In this document: piece by piece, positions 1 through 9,493 of the stretch
How positions within the stretch are numbered: position 1 is the first letter of the stretch
How the letters are laid out: every line of letters starts with the position of its first letter
DNA from: Welwitschia mirabilis
Lineage: Eukaryota > Gnetophyta > Gnetopsida > Welwitschiales
Direction of reading: 5' to 3'
Assembly (NCBI GenBank): GCA_051453625.1
Contig: JBOZIK010000001.1
Coordinates: 104,702,060 to 104,726,304, forward strand
DNA length: 24,245 bases
Translations under genes and position numbers: made by a program
The notes under the pieces: generated by a model
Seen by the model: only the letters and a program-made list of their open reading frames with translations
What the model was told of the DNA's origin: nothing
Databases searched by the model: none

Positions 1-306
1 GCAACCAATACCTTTTTTTTGGAATTATCCTTGAGATAGTGGTTCTAGCGTCATAGGTCTCATGCCTATTTTTATCTCCTTGTTCAACTATGCCAGCCAT
101 TCTTTAAGTTGTTGCTATTTGCCTTAGAAAATTGGATGAAGTCCTCGTAAATCTAGCACACCTATAGGTTCCTTATAAGGTTCCTTTCATATGGCATAAA
201 ATGATGACCACCTATAGAAGGAATCTTAGAAGGTCCCCATAAATTAGGGATAATCCATCACACCTTTAGGGTGTCTTATAGCCAATACTACATCTATTTC
301 TGACAT
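1..306 (-). pseudogene. Broken reading frame of unknown function, partial
   Basis: Read on the minus strand from an ATG at 306, this segment gives one continuous frame of about 100 codons with about six in-frame stops. Between the stops it reads like real protein, with short pieces such as VVLAIRHPKGVMDYP, FYRWSSFYAI and GVLDLRGLHPIF. Random DNA this AT-rich would show more stops and less balanced residues. The frame continues past the left edge of the window. I do not recognise the family and see no catalytic motif or membrane segment. The upstream DNA (307-360) ends in GATGTCAG, so an exon boundary near 300 is possible. It lies outside element A and on the opposite strand. It may be a retroelement accessory frame or a host-gene relic. 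Confidence 0.45.
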
Positions 307-1130
307 CAGCTATTAGCCTTTTCTCCCTCCGCTATGTTTGTTCTTAATGCAACACTGTTAAGTGCCATATGAAAGGGTGATAAAACATTGACTAATGTTC
401 AGTACCAAAGTTTTTGTTTTATTTTAAATTTACAAAGAGACAAGCCAATAATAACAGCCCAACCGATTATCAAGAAGCATGACAACTAGTAGATATCAAG
501 TTTGAGTCCTTTATGATGTCATTTACTACATTGCACTTTCATAATTGCTCTCCTATTAAGTTGCTCTTAGGTAATGATCTTTTAATCTTGTTATTGTTTA
601 TAGTTATGTTGCCCTTGATAACATTCATAAAATAAAGGAGAGATTTAACATAATAAGATTAGATGACCTTGGGCCATTAAATTAACTTAATTTTAGTAAA
701 ATTTATAAACTTAAAGAAAAAATTATATGGCTTATATTAGTATAACTAATGGTTAATATTAGAATTTTTAAGGAATTTTTAAGTAGGAAACTATATCTTA
801 TTGTCATCTTTTAAAAATAATTATATGATCACTTTACACCACTAAATATTACATCTTGAAATATAAGAGAACATAAATTTAACTAATTACTATTTCACTC
901 TTATAACTAACCAACCCATTACCATGTTAAGAAATTAATACAAGAATTACAAATTTAATGTTAGCTAATATAAATACTTGAGCTAAACATTAATACCATA
1001 CACAACATAAATTGGATAATATCATGTATCCTAGGTTAAGATATTAGCCAACCATCACTCCTTACGATCTAAACTATATTTGTAGTATGATCTTCTACTT
1101 GTTTATAACACTATAGATAGGGACATTACT
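307..1130. other. AT-rich stretch ending in the right end of an LTR
   Basis: No coding sequence is recognisable here. The right end (GGGACATTACT at 1120-1130) sits directly before the primer site of element A and resembles the LTR end of element B (GGGATATTACA). It is therefore probably the end of the 5' LTR of element A. The left end of that LTR could not be located, because no second copy is present in the window for comparison. Confidence 0.4.
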
Positions 1131-1132
1131 CT

Positions 1133-1146
1133 TGGTATCAAAGTGC
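1133..1146 (+). other. Primer binding site, tRNA-iMet type (element A)
   Basis: TGGTATCAAAGTGC matches the plant initiator-methionine tRNA primer site TGGTATCAGAGC apart from a G-to-A change and a shifted end. It lies two to three bases after a probable LTR end, as expected for the start of minus-strand DNA synthesis. Confidence 0.75.
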
Positions 1147-1218
1147 TATGTTGTAATATTGGATTTTATAATTATCATAATTTATTATTTACAACTAAAA
1201 AATTGGTAGGTTTAATAG

Positions 1219-2125
1219 ATGACTCCAAAAATAATAGTACCACCAACCCCAAATGTGAGGTCCATGGTGACCATTGTAGATCATTTGGTAGCTGGATTAT
1301 AGGATAGGAGAAGTGAAGAACATATGACTCAAAAACTGATGATGCATTTTAGACATACAACTCCCCTAGTATTTATAGGATCTGATAATGTAGCTGAAGT
1401 GGAAACATAGGTAATTTCTATAAGGAATTAGAGCTGTTCAGATCCACATTAGAACAAAAAGATATCTTAGCTGTGCATAAGCTTAGGAAGAATATAGATT
1501 TTTAGTGGGATCTGAAAAAGTCATAACACACATTTCCAAATCATTTATCTTGGGAGGACTTCAATAAATGATGCTGACCTAGGTACATACTAGAATATTA
1601 TCAAAACATTAAGGTAGAGAAATTTTACAATCTTGGACAAGGATCCTTGATAGTAACCTAATATGAGAATAATTTTATGCAAATATTGAGATACAAACTG
1701 AAAATGGCTATCTCTAAGATAGTGAAAATACAAAGGCTAGTGGTTGATCTTCATCCTATAATTTAGTAATAGGTTAAGCTAATCCAAATAAGAACTTTTG
1801 CGAGACCTTAAAGAAGGCTAGACTTGTCGAAAAATCATGGAGCAGTAGTAGAAGATTCAGAGACAAATGAGGTTATCTATAGGAGTAAAGGGGAATACAA
1901 CCTAGGAAAAAACCATTGTTTAGGAGCACAGGAGTAGCCAAAGATAGGGGTTAGCATGAAGGTACAAGAGTAAACAAAATGAAGACAATACAATACCATG
2001 GAAGAGGAAAGACACCCTTGATACTGCTAAAGGTCATGCCTATTATAGAACTAGAATTCAAAATCCTAAAGTTGCTGAATGCTATAACTATGGAGGATCT
2101 TAAATAATCATAAATTATCCTATAA
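1219..2125 (+). pseudogene. gag relic of element A
   Basis: Encodes the remains of the capsid/nucleocapsid protein of a Ty3/gypsy element. The likely start is the ATG at 1219, about 75 bases after the primer site. Reading across frames gives a capsid-like middle part with SWEDFNK, LGQGSLIVT and YENNFMQILRY, which matches the usual pattern of the plant retrotransposon gag domain (W-F, L-QG-V-Y, F-L-RY). At 2080-2121 there is a ruined CCHC zinc knuckle, read as CYNYGGS, stop, then INYP. The second and fourth cysteines have become tyrosine, a G-to-A change in each case. At least one frame change and several TAG/TAA stops interrupt it. Confidence 0.7.
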
Positions 2126-2205
2126 AGATAATAGAAAAATATGCACATAGCAAGGTTGATATTAGAAAGCTGTATGCAACAATATCTAAGGATGACACTC
2201 AACCA

Positions 2206-2560
2206 TCATTAATCTTAGAGACTATAGGTACTTTAGTTAATGCTTCTGTTAAAATTTTACTAGATTTAGGAGAAACAATTATTTTATATCCTTCTTATTA
2301 TCTTAAAAGTTATTTACAAAAATACACACTGAAAACAAAGTAGTTATGGGACTCCCTGATGATCGCATAGTTAAGACTTTTGGCAAAATTCCTTTATGTG
2401 GTGTTATTATTGGAGGTTATAGTTTTTAGGCATAATTTTTAATTGTGGAGTTGGGATATGTTGATATTATCTTAGGCATGAATTATTTATAGGAAAATAG
2501 AGCTTAAATAGATTGATTATTTAGTCAAGTTACTATGTTAAGGTCAAGCAGTGAAAAAGT
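2206..2560 (+). pseudogene. Protease domain relic of element A
   Basis: Corresponds to the retropepsin-like aspartic protease that would process the polyprotein. The active-site region reads KILLDLGETIILYP at about 2251-2292, where families normally have DSGAT followed by a hydrophobic stretch. The catalytic aspartate codon survives, but the next residue is leucine rather than serine. Downstream, pieces such as GVIIGGYSF and ILGMNYL correspond to the usual strand ending in a G-M-(D/N)-(W/Y)-L motif. Stops and frame changes separate these pieces. Identification rests on position between gag and RT plus these motifs. Confidence 0.6.
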
Positions 2561-2809
2561 TTGGTTACCTATTACTTCTAATCCTACTACCGAAAGATTA
2601 ATAATCAAGAAGCAAATGATAAAGAAAGTTAAGAGAAGAAGAGCCTTTAAAATGGTTCAATTTATTTCTTTTCTCTAGTCCTAACTAGAAATTTCTAACA
2701 TACCAGTATTAAAGAAATTTGCAAATTTATTTCTTGAAGAGCTACTAGGTTATTCTTTAAGTAGAAATGAAGTGCGATAACCCTTAAGCTTGAAACCAAA
2801 TCAATCTCG

Positions 2810-3590
2810 AGAGCACCTTATAGAATGTCTCTTGTTGAACTAGTAGAGCTAAAGATACAAATAACTAATCTACTAGATAAGGAATTAATTAGATCAAGTA
2901 TATCATTATGGTGTGAATTAGTTCTTTTTGTCAAAAAGGAGGAGTGTAGTTTTAAGACTATGTGTGGACGACAAGATGTTAAATAAAGTTACTATCAAGA
3001 ATAGCTATCCTTGCCAGGATTTATGATTTGTTTTATCAACTTAATTATGCAATATTTTTCTCTAAAATTAATCTTAAATCTAGATACCATCAACTTAGAA
3101 TCAAGGAAGAAGATGTCTATAAAAATACCTTTAGAACTAGGTATGGGTGTTATGAATTCAGAGGAGTTCTATTTAATCTTACTAATGCACTAGCAGCATT
3201 CATGATAGTGATGAATAATATTTTTAGAGAATATTTGAATGACTTTATTATGATTTTTATTGACAATGTGTTGGTGTAGTCTCAAATAAAAGAGGCCTAC
3301 GAGTAAATTTAAGGATAGCGTTGGATACCTTATGGAGGAATCACTTCTATATTAATCATGATAACTATGATTTCTGGTTGTTTAAAGTTAAATTCTTAGG
3401 TCTTGTAATTTTTGAAGAAGAGATTCGTGTGGATGATAATAAAGTCCAAGATGTTATGAACTGGCCTAAACCCAAATTAGTAATAGAAGTAAGGAGTTTC
3501 CTGCATCTTGCAAGATACTATATAAGGTTTATTAAAAATGTTCTTAAGGTAGCTTCTCCATTAACCTCCTTACTGAGGAAGAAAAATTAA
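2810..3590 (+). pseudogene. Reverse transcriptase relic of element A
   Basis: RNA-directed DNA polymerase of the Ty3/gypsy type. The N-terminal landmark APYRMSLVELVELK begins at 2810, followed by LVLFVKKEEC and, in other frames, NKVTIKNSYP, RYHQLRIKEEDVYK and FRTRYGCYEF. The active site at 3256-3267 reads FIDN instead of the family pattern (F/Y)xDD, so the second catalytic aspartate is lost by a GAT-to-AAT type change. The thumb/connection part continues as VKFLGLVIFEEEIRVDD and MNWPKP up to about 3590. Two or three frame changes and several stops occur. The order and spacing of the blocks leave little doubt about the family. Confidence 0.88.
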
Positions 3591-3599
3591 TTTGAATGG

Positions 3600-3925
3600 A
3601 TGGATTAATGCGAAGAAGCATTTAGATATTAAAATTAAACCTTGTATCAACACCAGTATTAAGAATGCCTAAAACAGGAAAGCCTTACATAATTTACATA
3701 GATGCCTCAAGCAAAGAACTAGGAATAGTTTCAATGCAAGAAGAGACATTGATAGCTTATGCATGTAGGTAGTTAAAGAATCATGAAAAGAATTATCCTG
3801 TCCATGACTTAGAGCTGGAAATAGTTATTCATGCACTAAAAATTTGGGGACACTATCTTTATGATGAACAAATAGAAGTTTAGATAGATTACAAGAGTTT
3901 AAAAAATATTCATACACAACCTAAT
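3600..3925 (+). pseudogene. RNase H domain relic of element A
   Basis: The RNase H domain would degrade the RNA strand of the RNA/DNA hybrid. Recognisable blocks are KPYIIYIDASSKELG (first catalytic aspartate kept), NHEKNYPVHDLELEIVIHAL and IDYKSLKNIHTQPNLN. In the last block the usual TDHKSL has become IDYKSL. Stops interrupt it at TAG codons that probably arose from CAG or TGG. Similarity ends right after NLN at about 3925, exactly where the inverted-repeat arm starts, so the rest of pol was removed or displaced at that point. Confidence 0.8.
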
Positions 3926-4270
3926 CTCAATGTGATTCAAATGCTTAGAACAAAGGAGATATATTATAGTAAAAAGGAAAATAAAGGAAAGAAAAATGTG
4001 GGAATTAGAGGCCTTCTGAGTCTTATTATCTTTAACTTAAGATTTCCTATGATTTCTTAAATTCATATAAGTTATTTGATCGATACTATGCTTATTTGAT
4101 ATTGAGATCCATTAAAAATTACAAAAATATAATAAAGTAAATGAGTTAAATAGGTTATTTCCTCCATTCATCAGTTGCATGGTTAAGTCCTTTGTCATAT
4201 TTTCATTTTTCATCTCCATATCCATTCCACTTTATCCTTATTTCATGAGAAGTAACATTATACTTAGCAT
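3925..4270 (+). repeat. Inverted repeat, left arm
   Basis: This segment is the reverse complement, with divergence, of 5956-6321. Shared stretches include CTCAATGTGATTCAAATGCT at the outer end, then AAATAAAGGAAAGAAAAAT, GATCCATTAAAAAT, TTCATCAGTTG and CATATTTTCATTTT in the same order and spacing. Similarity starts sharply at the outer end and fades at the inner end. I see no convincing target duplication at the outer ends, so a simple TIR transposon is not proven. The arms may be copies of the 3' internal part of one retroelement family in opposite orientations. Confidence 0.8.
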
Positions 4271-4622
4271 TTTTTAAGAAGAAATAAAAGATGATCATCT
4301 CATATTAGATAGTTTTTCTTCTTTATAGATTGATCGCATTACTTTAAATAAAAGGGCTTGTCAAAATTTTCTAAAGATTTGTTCTTAAATTTCCTTTAAC
4401 ACTTTCTATCATAAAAATTTAGGCATAAATTTTTTTTTTGATTAGTGGGTATGAAATTCATTTTTCATGGATTTTTAAAATTTTAATTCCTTATTTAAAA
4501 AATTGGTCATAAATTTTTTTAAAAATATATATCATTTTTTATACTTGAATACTTTTATTTAGATAATTTTTCATGTTGATCATTTTGTTATCAAGTTTAT
4601 GCTAAGAGTCTAGAAAAATTCT
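4271..4622. other. AT-rich DNA before the polypurine tract, no gene seen
   Basis: Long T and A runs with no usable reading frame. Its position directly before a polypurine tract suggests 3' untranslated sequence of a retroelement. Confidence 0.35.
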
Positions 4623-4634
4623 AATTAGGGGGTG
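4623..4634 (+). other. Polypurine tract before a 3' LTR
   Basis: AATTAGGGGGTG stands immediately before TGTTAACATG. A G-rich purine run next to a TG start is the usual plus-strand primer position in LTR retrotransposons. Confidence 0.6.
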
Positions 4635-5010
4635 TGTTAACATGTAAAAATTAACATTTATATCAACTATTTTAAGATGATTTATTATTAAAAAACATTA
4701 ATTTAATTATTTTAATTTAAAAATGTCTTCTATTATTTTTTAAAATAAAACTTAATTTTATGCTTTTATTCGTAATAATTGTAGATGTTTAGCCATATTT
4801 TGAAATACATGAGAAAGGATACACATAATTCCATATAAAATAATAGTGATAATGGAGACATGGATGGTGACACATAGCAATAGCATTAGAAGAAATGTGG
4901 TAGAGGAATGTTGAGATGGCACTGGAGACATGTAATAATAGCACTAGTTTAGAGAGAAATCCAACTTCAAATGTCATATGACAAACTCTTCATGATGAAG
5001 ATTTAATGTA

Positions 5011-5216
5011 ATGCTATATGAAAATCTTTACCAAATACTAAATGATGACCTTCATCAAATGCTAAATAATGATAATTAGTCCTAATACTATGGGATAGGA
5101 TTTTATCTATCTAATGTTACAAGAAAACCTTCACCAAATGCTATAGATACAATCTTATCTATCAAATGCTAAATGATGAAGATTATACCTAATACTACAA
5201 GACAAAGGCTCTCAAT
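5011..5216 (+). repeat. Two diverged 103-bp tandem units within the LTR
   Basis: Unit 1 starts at 5011 and unit 2 at 5114. Both begin ATG(C/T)TA then GAAAA(C/T)CTT(T/C)ACCAAAT and end with CCTAATACTA followed by a GGGATAGG/AAGACAAAGG segment. Subrepeats with the sense AAATGCTAAATGATGA occur inside the units. They sit just upstream of the TATA box, where LTR enhancer repeats are often found. Confidence 0.7.
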
Positions 5217-5237
5217 TAACTCAACCCCACCCTTGCC

Positions 5238-5244
5238 TATAAAA
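5238..5244 (+). promoter_or_regulatory. TATA box of the 4635-5955 LTR
   Basis: TATAAAAGG in a GC-richer local context (CCCCACCCTTGCC precedes it), just after the tandem units. It would drive transcription of the parent element from the U3/R boundary about 30 bases downstream. Confidence 0.5.
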
Positions 5245-5955
5245 GGACCTTAAGCCCTCATATGTAATTATATTTTATTTTAACATCATAGTTCAACCTT
5301 TAAAGTATTAAGTTAACATCTCCTTCTAAGTAATCTCTTTGGAAGTAATCTTGCTTTGAGAATAGCATGAGGATTCCATGCCAATCCTTCTTCTTCCACT
5401 AATGTAATATGTTTTTTTGGAATACAAGTAGTTAATTTCAAATTCAAATAACATTGTACTTGTAATGCTTAAGTAACAACTAAGTTATCAAATTATATTA
5501 TTATTTTAGTGAATTTCTTAGTTAGTTGGTTTAAGTCTCTTTTATTTGATGAACCTTAAGTACTTTATGTCCTTTCTTTTCATGCTTATTTAAGAGTTGT
5601 GAAGGACCAAGTAACTTTTTAGTTTAGTAGTCCTTATCTGGTAAATGAGATTATGTCATCATGACCTAAGCCATTACTGCTTGATTGCTTAAGTATATTT
5701 CAAAAATTTATATGATATCTTTGGACAAAAAAAGTGCTAGAGGACAAATCAAATTAAACCTTAGAGCTAGTTTTCTTTCTTATATTTTTAAATGAAGTTT
5801 TACCAAAATTCTCTACTTATCTCTTTTATTCTTTCTTAATTGTAGTTACAAGAATAGTAAAAAATTATATAATTTCTATGAAGTTCACCTCAATTATCCT
5901 TGTGGAAGAATGATACTAGGTTTTTTCCTAGTTTATTTTAGTTCATTGTACTACA

Positions 5956-6321
5956 AAGAAATAGATTTTATGACTTATGATGTTATTTATCATAAAATGA
6001 GGATGAAGTAAAATGAGCAATGGAGATGGAAAATGAAAATATGATAAAGGACTTAATCATACAACTGATGAATAAAGGAGACAACTTACCTAAGTCAACA
6101 ATCTTTATTATAATTTTTGTGATTTTTAATGGATCTTAATATCAAATAAGTATAGTATCAACCAAATGACTTATATGAGTTTAAGACATCATTGCAAATC
6201 CTAAGTATAAAACTAAAAATAATAAAACTCAAAAGGCCTCCAATTCCCATATTTTTCTTTCCTTTATTTACTTTTTACTAGCATATATGTTCCTTGTCTT
6301 AAGCATTTGAATCACATTGAG
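5956..6321 (-). repeat. Inverted repeat, right arm
   Basis: Reverse-complement counterpart of 3925-4270. Its outer end is GAATCACATTGAG at about 6309-6321 and its inner end abuts the proposed LTR end at 5955. By eye the arms agree at roughly three quarters of positions over about 340 bases, with small insertions and deletions. See the left arm for interpretation. Confidence 0.8.
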
Positions 6322-6368
6322 CATTTAGTATTATGAAATTTCCTTCTAATAGAATAAAACATGTTGTT

Positions 6369-6492
6369 TTATAAATAAATTAGTTCTACATTGCCTGCAA
6401 GCATGTATAACCTTAATGCTATTGGTTATGTTATAAATCAATTTTAGAGCTACATTACTAGTGAGCATCGATAACCCTAATGCAGTTAACTA
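6369..6492. repeat. Two 62-bp diverged tandem units
   Basis: Units start at 6369 and 6431. Each begins TTATAAAT and shares CTACATT, GAGCAT or AAGCAT, and ATAACC(T/C)TAATGC at the same offsets. No function is evident. Confidence 0.65.
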
Positions 6493-7027
6493 AACTCAAT
6501 TAAGTGATTAATGAGATATGATTTTGGAGAAAAAATAATATTTTTCTATCTATTATTCTTCTTATATTCATTTTTATGCATATACGAGAGGTCATTAACT
6601 CATTAGACTAATTAAGAAAAATATTATCTCCCTCAAAAGCTTTAAACATAAGGAACATAATATGAAGGTAGATTTCACATTTTTCATCCATGTTTTATCA
6701 AAAACAAGGACCTTAAGTAAATATGACTTTAACAATCAAACTTAAAATAAGAATAACTTTTTCCTAAAAAACTATAAGTGTACTTGCTCATAAGCATTAC
6801 TTAAAATGATAGCGAGATAACTTATTTTTTATTTTCATTAAATGACATTAACTTAATCTGTAAGGCTTATGAATTCATAAGGGAATGGCTGGTAGATGAT
6901 TTGTGCATTTTATGAGGTTATTAAGAAATGAAAGGCATGAATGTAGAGGTTTAAATAAATGATTGAATAAGTAATAATGCTTTATAGGTTTTATAAGAAA
7001 AAGATCCTTAGACAAAACTTGACTTCT
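6493..7027. other. AT-rich DNA with no recognisable gene
   Basis: Nothing convincing on either strand. It lies between the right repeat arm and the minus-strand pol remnant and probably belongs to the same decayed minus-strand element, where RT would be expected. I could not recognise RT motifs in it. Confidence 0.3.
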
Positions 7028-7529
7028 TATGGAATGACTTGTTTCAAGAGTTCCAGAAGACTCAAAATCATTGTAAGTACTATGTTCACTGTTATAAAAA
7101 TGAAGTTAAATGATGACATAGGATGGGAAATACTTTTAAGGAAAGACTTTGCACACAAGTTAAAAAATTTATATAACACATGGGTAGTACAAATAGTAAA
7201 ATATAACATTTCAAGTCAGATGGGGTTCATCCTATATCTTTTTTATGCTTTTTTAAAAGATGATGTAAAACCTCTTTCTTAAAATAAGATTTAATAGAAT
7301 TCAAAGAAATATCTTATACAATCTTATAAGATACTTCTAAAGCATCCAAACAATTATTTTCATGATTAATTTTTAATTTAGAATCAAAGGCGAAAACATT
7401 TCACTCATGAGAAGAAATTTTAGAGTCCTAATGTTTGTTAACAAAATTAACTTCTTTAGGGTCATTGGTAATTTCATTGTGTTGAAAATATTCAAGTTCA
7501 TAGTTATTTAAACTTAAACCTATCTCCAT
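7028..7529 (-). pseudogene. Gypsy-like pol remnant (protease-RT linker), tentative
   Basis: Read on the minus strand from an ATG at 7529, a frame of about 100 codons with only a few stops contains LNNYELEYFQHNE, FAFDSKLKINHENN and FKKEVLHHLLKKHKKDIG, followed by TPSDLK. A second frame then gives FTICTTHVLYKFFNL. The sequence LLKKHKKDIG-W-T-ADIKG then C-H-I is the usual linker leading into RT in Athila/Tat pol polyproteins, and the order fits here. The identification is by motif resemblance only. The RT domain that should follow at lower coordinates is not recognisable. A plus-strand reading of 101 codons at 6977-7282 overlaps it and looks less natural. Confidence 0.45.
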
Positions 7530-7604
7530 TCTTCTAAAAATGTGAAGGATTTTTTAAATTCAAAATTATTAGTAATTAGCCTATACAAGTGAGTCGTCCT
7601 TTAT

Positions 7605-7696
7605 TATTTGTTATAATTTATTAGTTCTTTGTTCAACTTTCCTCCTTTCTTATTTGTTATAATTTATTAGCTCTTTGTTTATCTTTACTACTCTTT
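7605..7696. repeat. Two 46-bp tandem units
   Basis: TATTTGTTATAATTTATTAG followed by (T/C)TCTTTGTT occurs at 7605 and again at 7651. The first halves are identical and the second halves, both pyrimidine-rich, have drifted. Confidence 0.75.
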
Positions 7697-8867
7697 AGAT
7701 ATGTCATAGAATTAAATTAATCCTAATAGCATGATTGTAGGATTTCTTACATATCACCACCTACTAATTATCTATCCTATTTTAAAAAGCAAAGGCTTAT
7801 CTATTATCTTTAAGTTGCTAAGTTTTGTTAATTTTTATGTTATCATTACTTTAACTACTACTTAGATTTAAGTCTAACTTTAATGCATTTTTAACCTAAT
7901 GTTTTTCATTAATAACTTATGTTTAGTTATCATTGGTCAAAACTCATCTTTCAAGTCTTATTCACTAATTTCAATACTTTTTAGCTATAACACCTTAGAT
8001 AGTTTTGCTACTAGAATTTTTTTTACGTCTAGTAAGTGGTCTAGAACATTGCACCTTCCTGTGATTTTCTTTTAGATAGTAATAGTAAGCTTTATTAAGG
8101 TTAGGTATAAATTCTTTATGTAATTATAATATCTTTGATTAAAAATTTTACAACCTTAGATCTTAGTTTCATCATGTCCAAACAAATACATAACCTTAAA
8201 GTTGTTCATGTCCTAAATATATAAAATGATTTTATGCCTATTAGCTTATAAATTATAGATATAAAAATATCAACATAAGTAATGAAGTGTATTAATAGCC
8301 TAGTAAAATCTATCCAAATTAGTGAGATATTTTTTGTTGCACTCTTAAGATTGAAGGTTCAATGCCATGGTTGCATAACCAAGAGTGTACTACAACAATC
8401 CACTTAAGTTGGATTTTGACTAAATCAATGATTTTCTTGCTCTTAAAAATAAGTAAAAAATACTTATCATCCTTAAAACTTGAGTTACATTGATATTATG
8501 AGATCTGCACACATTTTCCATTCTATTTAAGAAAAGTTCTATAGTAAGGAATTTTTCCTATACATAAAACTATTATATATAGCTAAAGTTTTGATGGTTT
8601 TATAAAATATTTAATTAGGTAAATAAAATTATATAATACCACTATCATTTAAGTTATTAGAATTGGATTCATTCCCTTTATTCATAGAGTTTCTTTTATT
8701 TGCATCGTTACTACCATCGTGTGCCATTTTCTAGGTTTTTCTTTTTTCAGTATTACATTTTTCATAGTCACTCATTTTTTAGGGGATTTCTAGATGAAAA
8801 ACATAATAAAAGAATTTTCTCAAAGCCCTTGTAGAAAATGTAGATTAAAAAGCCTTCTATCTAGAGA
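7697..8867 (-). other. Decayed DNA, possibly the 5' part of the minus-strand element
   Basis: On the minus strand an ATG at 8726 opens a short hydrophilic frame (MAHDGSNDANKRNS, about 35 codons, asparagine-rich) like the N-termini of some gag proteins. Further pieces such as VKIQLKWIVVVHSW occur near 8340-8420, but no capsid or zinc-knuckle motif is clear. The remainder is AT-rich with stops in all frames. Element B inserted immediately to the right, so the rest of this element may lie beyond 18086. Confidence 0.25.
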
Positions 8868-8872
8868 CCTTG
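8868..8872. repeat. Left target-site duplication of element B
   Basis: CCTTG directly before the 5' LTR. The matching CCTTA follows the 3' LTR at 18082. Five bases is the normal Ty3/gypsy duplication length, and the single mismatch is a transition. Confidence 0.7.
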
Positions 8873-9287
8873 TGTAATGCTCCAAATTCACTATTTATGT
8901 AATAAGTGTGCTAAGCACTAAATAAGCATAATTAAAAGAGATATGAATGGGTGTGATTCAAGTATGAAAATATGTGTCCATTCATTAGGCAATATAAGCC
9001 TATGACATTAGATGAGGTTCAATAGATTGGATGGATGTAACTGATGACATCCTTGGATGATCACCAAGGGTCTTAAGAGAGGGACTCAGGTTGTAGTCCA
9101 CATCTTTACCTTTAACTAGTAATCCAGGGTTATTGGCTAATGATGAAAAATGTAATCCATTTCTATCAGTAATAAAGGCTACATTCTTTCCAAATTATTC
9201 CTTATTATTCATATTGATCCTGACATATTATTTCATATGTTTCTTCCTATGCAAAGTAATCTAGGATTAGTAAAATGGGATATTACA
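8873..9287 (+). repeat. 5' LTR of element B
   Basis: 415 bp, beginning TGTAATG and ending ATTACA. It aligns along its whole length with 17666-18081, at about 80-85% identity by eye. The TATA box of the 3' copy (TATAAAAAG) is here decayed to TATGAAAAT. The divergence marks an old insertion. Confidence 0.93.
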
Positions 9288-9289
9288 TT

Positions 9290-9301
9290 TGGTATCAGAG
9301 T
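9290..9301 (+). other. Primer binding site, tRNA-iMet type (element B)
   Basis: TGGTATCAGAGT, two bases after the 5' LTR end, matches the plant initiator-Met tRNA site at 11 of 12 bases. Confidence 0.92.
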
Positions 9302-9493
9302 ATACAACAAGGTAAAAAACTACTGCTTTAAGGAAAAATAAGAAAGGAACCCAGTTTTAAAAATAAAGCAAAATTTTATATTAAATAAAATAAGCCAAAG
9401 GCCAATAGTACATCAAATTTAATAGTATGATAATAGAAGAAAATAAGGCACTAATGAAAACAAGGTGCATGATGCCTTAACAAGTAAACCAGA
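9302..9493. other. Leader sequence, no gene seen
   Basis: A-rich sequence between the primer site and the end of the antisense frame. On the minus strand it would be the 3' untranslated part of the antisense gene. No clear polyadenylation element stands out. Confidence 0.4.

Larger units (their letters stand above)
1131..3925 (+). mobile_element. Element A: truncated Ty3/gypsy retrotransposon relic
   Basis: A decayed LTR retrotransposon in the order primer site, gag, protease, reverse transcriptase, RNase H. The PR-RT-RH order identifies Ty3/gypsy rather than Ty1/copia. Homology stops just after the RNase H block near 3925, where a different repeat begins, so integrase and 3' LTR are missing. 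All domains carry stops and frame changes and the RT active site is altered, so it cannot be autonomous. Its primer site and LTR end resemble those of element B, but the coding parts are clearly diverged, so the two are related lineages rather than recent copies. Confidence 0.85.
4635..5955 (+). repeat. Probable 3' LTR of a Tat/Athila-like Ty3 element
   Basis: About 1.3 kb beginning TGTTAACATG after a polypurine tract and ending near TACTACA at 5955. It contains a TATA box (5238-5244) and, near its end, the hairpin ACTAGG-TTTTTT-CCTAGT (5915-5932) followed by TTTATTTTA. This recalls the GATACT-C-GG...CC-G-AGTTTATT end seen in plant Tat/Athila-type LTRs. No second copy is in the window, so both boundaries are inferred from motifs. 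The minus-strand repeat arm begins directly after the proposed end, which supports a junction there. Confidence 0.5.

Noticed and set aside
1951-2202. 83-codon minus-strand frame
   Set aside because: It is the shadow of the element A gag on the plus strand.
3925-6321. Simple TIR DNA transposon with 9-bp target duplication
   Set aside because: The bases outside the two arms (CAACCTAAT and CATTTAGTA) do not match, and no transposase motif is present between the arms.
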